Position numbers and translations under genes: made by a program
The notes under the pieces: model-generated
What the model was told of the DNA's origin: nothing
What the model saw: the letters and a program-made list of their open reading frames with translations, nothing else
The model's database searches: none
Shown here: positions 13,369 to 17,801 of the stretch, piece by piece
How positions within the stretch are numbered: position 1 is the first letter of the stretch
Layout: every line of letters starts with the position of its first letter
Assembly: GCA_902492505.1 (NCBI GenBank)
Contig: CABULU010000038.1
Span: forward strand, 1-17,801
Reading direction: 5' to 3'
Source: an uncultured Eubacteriales bacterium
Lineage (GTDB): Bacteria; Bacillota; Clostridia; Oscillospirales; QAKW01
DNA length: 17,801 nt

Positions 13369-14769
13369 ATGAGCGAAAACTTAGAAAAAACAGTATCTGC
13401 TGAAGAAATCTCGGCAGCTGACAATTTCAGTGATGCCTCGTCAGAGGTTGAACTTGACCTGGAAGACTTCGGCGCGGAGCAGGCAGATCCTGAGGTTGAT
13501 ATGACAATTGGTGAAAAACTCAAGGTTTTGCTTATGAAACCGCTTGTCACTTCAATAATCAAATGGGTGTTCATCGCCCTTGGTATTGTCGGCGTTATTC
13601 TTTATTTTGCGGCAAACGAAGGGCTGGCTAAGGCTTTCAGCGGAATTTCCGGCGGAATTGCGTCGTTCTTTAACCTTTTCCCAATATCAATGTTTGAAAT
13701 TTTGATTTGTGCCGCCGCTCTCGGTATTATCGCTTATCTTGTATTTATTATTGTAAGAACAGTTCAGGTTAAGGGTAAATTTCACAAGGGCGGTCTTTGG
13801 GTTCAGTTCGGTTATTCATTGCTTGCCGTTGCCGGTGCGTTTACGCTTCTCTTCTCAATGTGCTACGGTGTGTTTACATATCGTGATCCGCTTTCAAAGT
13901 CGACTGAATATACCAATGCCAAGGTTACCAATCTTGACTTCAGCAAAACTATGCTTTACCTCATAGACGGTATTAATAATTCGCTCTATGACGGTATGGA
14001 TAATATTTTCTTTACAAAAGCAGGGTCATCCAAGTACGCAAGTTCAGGTCGTTCCACTGAGGTTATATCTCAAAAAATATCTGAGGCTTTTGACAACGCC
14101 GCTCAGGATATTCCTACGTTGAAGGGTAAATCTCTTACGGCGAAAGAGCTTCTGTTCTCTGACCTTTATTCTAAATTCAGAATTTCAAGTATTTATTCAC
14201 CCTTTACCGGTGAGCTTTGTATAAACAGCGATTACCCCGAGGTCGTCGTTCCGATGCAGATTGCAAAGACAATGGCAGTTCAGCGCGGATATACGGATGA
14301 CGGTGACGCATCGTTTATTGCGTTCCTTGTGTGTACGAAATATTCGGATGATTATTATATAAATTATTCGGGTTACTTTAATGCATATGTCGAGCTCAGT
14401 TCGGTATTTTATAATGAAAACGGAAAGAATCTCCATCTTTATATGGCAAATGCTCTTAAAGAGAGCGCTAAAAGGGAGTATGTTCAGCTTGTAAAGAATC
14501 TTGATACGCTTTACGGTTTGTCAAGTGATATTGAGTATGTCGCTGCCGGTGAAAAGCTTCAGGCATCTTATTACTGCGATGTCGCAAAACTCATGCTTGT
14601 CAACTTTGAGGATAATGTAGATAACGGAAGTATAGTAATAGACAATAGCGAGCCTAAGAGTTACGGACGTTTTTGTAATTATCTTGTTAATTATTATTTG
14701 CTTGATGATGATTTTGACATGGAAGTCGATGAAGTTTATGCTGAATATCATCCCAGCGCAGTAAATTGA
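13369..14769 (+). CDS. DUF3810-like membrane protein with degenerate HExxH motif
   Basis: A 466-residue membrane protein. Residues 1-50 are acidic, low-complexity and probably cytoplasmic. Three helices follow (about 61-81, 106-129 and 144-169), then an external domain to the C-terminus. The arrangement (LFPISMFEIL before helix 2, a TYRDPL motif after helix 3, then SIYSPFTGELCINSDYPEVVVP and FIAFLVC...INYSGY) matches my memory of DUF3810, a family of membrane zinc-metalloprotease-like proteins. There the PFTGE segment is followed by P-x-x-x-x-H-E-M-A-H-Q-R-G-F and E-D-E-A-N-F. Here these read KTMAV (300-304), QRGY and DGDASF (311-316): both His and the Glu of HExxH are replaced, and the downstream Glu is Asp (D313). 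The fold seems kept but zinc catalysis is most unlikely. AAGGAGG precedes the ATG and a strong terminator follows. Function is unknown. Confidence 0.7.
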   Translation: MSENLEKTVSAEEISAADNFSDASSEVELDLEDFGAEQADPEVDMTIGEKLKVLLMKPLVTSIIKWVFIALGIVGVILYFAANEGLAKAFSGISGGIASFFNLFPISMFEILICAAALGIIAYLVFIIVRTVQVKGKFHKGGLWVQFGYSLLAVAGAFTLLFSMCYGVFTYRDPLSKSTEYTNAKVTNLDFSKTMLYLIDGINNSLYDGMDNIFFTKAGSSKYASSGRSTEVISQKISEAFDNAAQDIPTLKGKSLTAKELLFSDLYSKFRISSIYSPFTGELCINSDYPEVVVPMQIAKTMAVQRGYTDDGDASFIAFLVCTKYSDDYYINYSGYFNAYVELSSVFYNENGKNLHLYMANALKESAKREYVQLVKNLDTLYGLSSDIEYVAAGEKLQASYYCDVAKLMLVNFEDNVDNGSIVIDNSEPKSYGRFCNYLVNYYLLDDDFDMEVDEVYAEYHPSAVN

Positions 14770-14777
14770 TATCAATT

Positions 14778-14804
14778 AAAACGCGGCGGTTACGCCGCGT
14801 TTTT
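14778..14804. terminator. Terminator after the DUF3810-like gene
   Basis: AAAACGCGGCG with CGCCGCGTTTT (14778-14788 with 14793-14803), a perfect 11-bp stem with GTTA loop, ending in TTTTT. Confidence 0.92.
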
Positions 14805-14844
14805 GTCTATAGTAATAAAATATGCCTGATTTCGGAGATGTATA

Positions 14845-15345
14845 TTGAAAAGTCAAAGATACCTTAAAAAACAAGCCGATTTAAAAAACTCAGATAAAAT
14901 TAAAAATACAAATACTAAAGGTCAAAGTAAAATCGACGCTCTGTTAGACAGCGTATATAATAATAAGTGGATTCTTTTTCGCTATTTTCTCGTTGCCTTA
15001 TTTTGTTCTTTTTTGCGCTATGGTTTTGAGGTGATTCTTTCTGTTATATTTAAACAGCCCTTGGATGACGGCGCTCTGCTTTCGTGGTGTATTTGGAGCT
15101 TGATTTTTTATCCGTGCGTTAAATTTTTCGCTCTTCGCGTGAGGAGCTCGAATATTTACTCGCTTTTAAAACAGATTATAATATATATTCTCTGCTGTGC
15201 CGTGCTTTGGGTTTCGCGGCAGTTGTTTGTGAGTATATTGTTTGTTTTATCTTCAAATCAGGCACTTGCACTTGCCGCAGGTGGGGTTTTTAACGAGCTT
15301 TTGTGTCTTGGGCTGATGATAAAAGTCGTTTTTAGAGAAAAATGA
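14845..15345 (+). CDS. Small membrane protein of unknown function, GtrA-like layout
   Basis: A 166-residue protein. Residues 1-40 are basic and hydrophilic (many Lys and Asn). Four hydrophobic helices follow, beginning about 43, 75, 108 and 138: FRYFLVALFCSFLRYGFEVIL, LLSWCIWSLIFYPCVKFF, LLKQIIIYILCCAVLWVS, and the C-terminal LALAAGGVFNELLCLGLMIKVVF ending in charged FREK. Four helices opening with a basic R-Y-x-x-V-A segment recall GtrA-type small flippase accessory proteins, but I do not see enough to assign it. The start is TTG at 14845, with GGAG (14834-14837) 7 nt upstream; the ATG at 14838 is in another frame and closes quickly. It begins after the terminator at 14778-14804, so it should have its own promoter, which I could not find with confidence. 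Confidence 0.65.
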   Translation: MKSQRYLKKQADLKNSDKIKNTNTKGQSKIDALLDSVYNNKWILFRYFLVALFCSFLRYGFEVILSVIFKQPLDDGALLSWCIWSLIFYPCVKFFALRVRSSNIYSLLKQIIIYILCCAVLWVSRQLFVSILFVLSSNQALALAAGGVFNELLCLGLMIKVVFREK

Positions 15346-15356
15346 TAGAATCGTTA

Positions 15357-15385
15357 TTGTAATTTATATTTTTTTGTTATATAAT
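15357..15385 (+). promoter_or_regulatory. Promoter of the 61-residue membrane protein gene
   Basis: TTGTAA (15357-15362), a 17-base spacer and perfect TATAAT (15380-15385), 30 bases before the ATG. Confidence 0.7.
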
Positions 15386-15415
15386 AAATCAAAATCAGGC
15401 TTGAGGAGGCTGAAT

Positions 15416-15601
15416 ATGAGAAACAAAAGTAATATCATTGTGATTTGTTCCGTTATTGTCGGAGTGTGTGCGGCGATTGCAACGACCTTTTTGATTTTGA
15501 AGCATTTGAAAAAGAAAAGAGCTAAGCTTGATTGTAGTACAAGCTATATGTTCGAGAATGATTTTGACGATGAAGATGCGGTCGCCGATACCGCACTGTA
15601 A
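15416..15601 (+). CDS. 61-residue single-pass membrane protein with acidic tail
   Basis: A short protein of unknown function. It has a basic N-terminus (MRNKSN), one membrane helix (about 7-29), a basic stop-transfer (KHLKKKRAK) and an acidic cytoplasmic tail (FENDFDDEDAVAD). The ATG at 15416 was chosen because TGAGGAGGC stands 5-6 nt upstream; a longer open frame reaches back to 15374 but runs through the promoter and ribosome binding site. It has its own consensus promoter and strong terminator, which supports a real expressed gene. No family was recognised. Confidence 0.7.
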   Translation: MRNKSNIIVICSVIVGVCAAIATTFLILKHLKKKRAKLDCSTSYMFENDFDDEDAVADTAL

Positions 15602-15614
15602 TTCGTTATAAGCT

Positions 15615-15652
15615 AAAAATTGCGGGACGGCATTTGCCGCCCCGCAATTTTT
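15615..15652. terminator. Strong bidirectional terminator
   Basis: AAAAATTGCGGG with CCCGCAATTTTT (15615-15626 with 15641-15652) is a perfect 12-bp stem; CGGC/GCCG continues it after one mismatch. It lies between the 61-residue gene (plus) and the convergent YdbC-like gene (minus) and has A- and T-tracts for both. Confidence 0.92.
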
Positions 15653-15684
15653 GAATTTTTACATTTTATTACTTTGAGCCAATT

Positions 15685-15909
15685 TTATTTTATGTCCATT
15701 TTGTTTAATATGTCGCGCAGTGCCATGAGCTCTTCTGCCGTAAATGAAATGCCCTTGTTCATTTTTGAACTATCCGGTGACCATTCGCGCAAATCATATT
15801 TGGGCTCTCTGCCCATCCAGCTTACCTTATTAAGTGCTTTGGCCCAACCGTTTGAATTTTCCGGCAGTTTGCCGAAGGTTTCAGTTATTTCAAATGTAAA
15901 GTCTGCCAT
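15685..15909 (-). CDS. PC4/YdbC-like single-stranded DNA-binding protein
   Basis: A 74-residue protein matching the YdbC-type PC4 (transcription coactivator p15) family of Firmicutes. The segments MADFTFEITETFGKLPENSNGW, LNKVSWMGREPKYDLREWSPD, KMNKGISFTAEEL and the C-terminal helix MALRDILNKM follow the family layout of a four-stranded sheet and a dimerising helix. Family members bind single-stranded DNA or RNA and may affect transcription or repair; the cellular role in bacteria is not settled. The ATG at 15909 was chosen over an upstream one at 15939 because GGGAGG precedes it directly and the family begins MADF-like. It is divergent from hrcA and has its own TTGACA promoter. Confidence 0.88.
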   Translation of the reverse strand: MADFTFEITETFGKLPENSNGWAKALNKVSWMGREPKYDLREWSPDSSKMNKGISFTAEELMALRDILNKMDIK

Positions 15910-15995
15910 GATGGCCTCCCGAATAATAAAATTTATCAATTACAGCAACAAATAAAAACTGTTGATAATCGCAGTCTTTTGAGTTACTTTATATC

Positions 15996-16025
15996 AGTAT
16001 ATATTAATAATATATTAATTGTCAA
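15996..16025 (-). promoter_or_regulatory. Promoter of the YdbC-like gene
   Basis: TTGACA (16025-16020), an 18-base spacer and TATACT (16001-15996) on the minus strand. The leader to the ATG at 15909 is about 80 bases long. Confidence 0.65.
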
Positions 16026-16055
16026 TAGAGTAAAATTATTTTTTGAATAAAACAC

Positions 16056-16084
16056 TTGACAAAGTGGAAAAATAGTGCTAAATT
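16056..16084 (+). promoter_or_regulatory. Promoter of the hrcA-grpE-dnaK operon
   Basis: Perfect TTGACA (16056-16061), a 17-base spacer and TAAATT (16079-16084). The predicted start near 16091 falls at the first base of the CIRCE operator, as usual for class I heat-shock operons. Confidence 0.8.
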
Positions 16085-16091
16085 ATATGCG

Positions 16092-16118
16092 TTAGCACTC
16101 AAAGGGTTGGAGTGCTAA
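16092..16118. promoter_or_regulatory. CIRCE element (HrcA operator)
   Basis: TTAGCACTC-N9-GAGTGCTAA, an exact match to the consensus, directly downstream of the -10 box and 21 bases before the hrcA ATG. HrcA bound here represses the operon until heat or misfolded protein titrates GroEL and inactivates HrcA. A further AGTGCTAA half-site lies at 16074-16081. Confidence 0.98.
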
Positions 16119-16139
16119 AACAGTCGGCAGGTGAAATAA

Positions 16140-17168
16140 ATGAAAGAGCGATTGAACCGTATACTCAGGTCGGTAATTGAATCATATATTGAAAACGGGG
16201 AGCCGGTGTCAAGCAAAAGTGTTCTGGAACGAGAGCCGGATATGAACGTTTCTTCGGCTACAGTACGTAATGACCTTTCCGAGCTGGAGCGTATGGGTTA
16301 TTTGGAGCAGCCTCATACCTCTGCGGGAAGAATTCCTACCGAAGCCGGATACAGGTATTATGTTGATAATTTGTTGTCTTACCGCGAGCTGGATGATCAG
16401 CTTGCACTCAGTCTTGAAAGTGTTACGCAGAGCGGAGCTATGAGTATAGACGAATTTTTCAAGACGGCAATAACTGCGTTCTCTAAAATTACCGGATATA
16501 CCAGCGCAGCCGTTATATCGCATAACGACGAGGACAGAATTATAAAGATGGAGGTTGTCAAGTCAGCCGATGATATGATAAACCTCATTGTCATTACAAA
16601 AAGCGGAGTTGTTAAAAACAGCTTCTGCCGACTTTACTTTCTTGCGACAGATGAAGATGTTCGTAGGCTTAACGAAACTTTGGCAAACTATATCGGCGAT
16701 ACTAATGTGGGATATCTCGACGACAGCATGTTTGACCGTTTGGAAAAAGAGCTTGCGGGCAGCCAGCAAAACTGGGATTTTATTGCAGGAGTTATTAAAA
16801 ATATTGTAACCAGTATCAAAAAACCGCATGTGTTTATCAGCGGTCAGGAAAAAATGCTCTCTTATCCGGAATTTTATGAAATTCATAAGGCTAAAAATGT
16901 CATGTCATTCTTGAGTGAGGAGGAGCAGGTTTACGGAGTGCTTAACAAGCGTGCCGATGACCGGCTGAATATTATTATAGGCAGCGAAATCGGCGGTGAA
17001 AGTCTCAGCGATATGGGTCTTGTTGTTCGCCGGTATAACGGTGACGGTAATAATTTTACCTTCAGTCTTTTCGGACCGAAGCGTATGGATTACGGCAAGA
17101 CAGTGTCGCAGGTAGAATATTTTATGAAGTGCATTGAGCGCTATCTTAATGACAGGGGGGCAGAGTAA
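16140..17168 (+). CDS. hrcA: Heat-inducible transcription repressor HrcA
   Basis: A 342-residue repressor of class I heat-shock genes. The N-terminal winged helix (about 1-75) contains the usual blocks ILRSVIESYIENGEPVSSKSV, VSSATVRNDLSELERMGYLEQPHTSAGRIPTEAGYRYYVD. The rest forms the GAF-like dimerisation region, with PHVFISGQEKMLSYPEF and VVRRYNGDGNNFTFSLFGPKRMDYGKTVSQVEYF near the end. The ATG follows AGGTGAAAT at normal distance, and an in-frame upstream GTG is closed by TAA. The gene is autoregulated through the CIRCE element upstream and overlaps grpE by one base (TAATG). Confidence 0.97.
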   Translation: MKERLNRILRSVIESYIENGEPVSSKSVLEREPDMNVSSATVRNDLSELERMGYLEQPHTSAGRIPTEAGYRYYVDNLLSYRELDDQLALSLESVTQSGAMSIDEFFKTAITAFSKITGYTSAAVISHNDEDRIIKMEVVKSADDMINLIVITKSGVVKNSFCRLYFLATDEDVRRLNETLANYIGDTNVGYLDDSMFDRLEKELAGSQQNWDFIAGVIKNIVTSIKKPHVFISGQEKMLSYPEFYEIHKAKNVMSFLSEEEQVYGVLNKRADDRLNIIIGSEIGGESLSDMGLVVRRYNGDGNNFTFSLFGPKRMDYGKTVSQVEYFMKCIERYLNDRGAE

Positions 17169-17770
17169 TGCCGGAAACTAAAAGCGTGCAGGCGGAAAAC
17201 GCCGCGAATACGGAAAATACACAGACCGCTGAGAGTAGTGAAGCAGCGAAGGATACACAGTCTTGTGAAAACAGCTGTAATAAGAATGAGATAAATGATA
17301 AAAAAGAAAAAAAACAAGGCTCAAAAAAGAAAAAAGATAGCGAGCTTGAAGAAAAATTTAATCAGCTAAACGACACATATCTGCGGATGCTTGCAGAATA
17401 CGATAATTACCGTAAGCGCACGCAGAAGGAAAAGGAGAGTATGTTCTCCGACGGAATTTCAAAGGTAGTTCTGGCAATACTGCCCGTTATTGATAACTTT
17501 GAGCGAGCGCTGATAAGCAACAGCAGTGACGAAGAGTTCAAAAACGGTGTTGATATGATTTATAAACAGCTTGTTACGACTTTAGAAGGACTTGGCGTCA
17601 GGGAACTTGAATGTCAGGGTAAGGTATTTGACCCGACAAGGCATAACGCGATAATGCACATAGATGATGAGCAGTACGGCGAAAATGAAATAGTGGAAGT
17701 ATTCCAAAAGGGATATATATATAAAGATGAAACAGTAATACGGCATACAGTCGTAAAAGTAGCTAATTAA
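17168..17770 (+). CDS. grpE: Nucleotide exchange factor GrpE
   Basis: A 200-residue co-chaperone that releases ADP from DnaK. Residues 1-60 are a low-complexity acidic and lysine-rich N-terminus (AENAANTENTQTAESSEAAK, then KKEKKQGSKKKKD). The long dimerising helix follows (LEEKFNQLNDTYLRMLAEYDNYRKRTQKE), then ISKVVLAILPVIDNFERAL, and the C-terminal beta domain GVRELECQGKVFDPTRHNAIMHI ... EVFQKGYIYKDETVIRHTVVKVAN. In many GrpE proteins the last motif reads VIRPA-VVKV; here HT replaces PA, a minor difference. The start overlaps the hrcA stop by one base, with AGGGGGG as ribosome binding site. Length is normal. Confidence 0.97.
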   Translation: MPETKSVQAENAANTENTQTAESSEAAKDTQSCENSCNKNEINDKKEKKQGSKKKKDSELEEKFNQLNDTYLRMLAEYDNYRKRTQKEKESMFSDGISKVVLAILPVIDNFERALISNSSDEEFKNGVDMIYKQLVTTLEGLGVRELECQGKVFDPTRHNAIMHIDDEQYGENEIVEVFQKGYIYKDETVIRHTVVKVAN

Positions 17771-17786
17771 TTCGGAGGATGATAGT

Positions 17787-17801
17787 ATGAGCAAGATTAT
17801 A
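17787..17801 (+). CDS. dnaK: Start of chaperone DnaK (cut by window end)
   Basis: Only five codons (MSKII) are inside the window. CGGAGGATG precedes the ATG as ribosome binding site, 16 bases follow the grpE stop, and MSKIIGIDLGTTNS is the common start of DnaK. The call rests on this start and on the hrcA-grpE-dnaK order of class I heat-shock operons. Confidence 0.85.

Noticed and set aside
14765..14776. Palindrome ATTGATATCAAT at the end of the DUF3810-like gene
   Set aside because: Short, AT-rich and overlapping the stop codon; probably coincidental next to the real terminator.
1..17801. Mobile elements, CRISPR arrays, phage genes or a defence system
   Set aside because: No transposase, integrase, repeat-spacer pattern or known defence domain was found on either strand; the gene content is housekeeping.

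Overview
The window looks like a chromosomal housekeeping segment of a Gram-positive, low-to-medium G+C Firmicute, most likely a Clostridia member. The signs are strong AGGAGG-type ribosome binding sites, TTG and GTG starts, sigma-A-like promoters, a perfect CIRCE element before hrcA-grpE-dnaK, a DUF1934 (YwiB-like) gene directly before argS, a PC4/YdbC small protein and a SpoVB-type flippase. No transposase, integrase, phage gene, CRISPR array, tRNA or rRNA was seen. Every coding frame that can be recognised is intact except the two cut by the window edges.

Left part (1-1558, minus strand): a flippase gene cut by the window start, preceded by a small coiled-coil/zinc-ribbon protein gene in the same operon. 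Next comes a 250-base intergenic region with two striking perfect inverted repeats and a possible small RNA carrying a CCUCC motif. Then comes tadA, whose promoter lies so close to its start that the mRNA may be leaderless.

First plus-strand block (1617-6832): an AGCS-type alanine/glycine:cation symporter, then tightly packed ddl, murI, DUF1934 and argS. Ddl and MurI make D-Ala-D-Ala and D-Glu for peptidoglycan, so the block joins amino-acid supply, cell-wall precursor synthesis and arginyl-tRNA charging. A short bidirectional terminator closes it.

Middle (6879-13214): an ECF S-component-like membrane protein (minus) diverges from a membrane-anchored metallophosphoesterase (plus). Then follow rplS with a structured leader, a cytoplasmic GH36 alpha-galactosidase, a convergent class II fructose-bisphosphate aldolase, and a divergent DegV lipid-binding protein.

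Right part (13369-17801): a three-TM DUF3810-like protein whose HExxH metalloprotease motif has been lost, two small unrecognised membrane proteins, and a PC4/YdbC-like DNA-binding protein (minus) divergent from the CIRCE-controlled heat-shock operon hrcA-grpE-dnaK, with dnaK cut by the window end.

Most of the window is conventional. The more unusual signals are the possible small RNA at 950-1058, the palindromic promoter at 877-911, the leaderless-looking tadA, the degenerate DUF3810 protein with an inverted repeat over its promoter, and a third HrcA half-site beside the CIRCE element.
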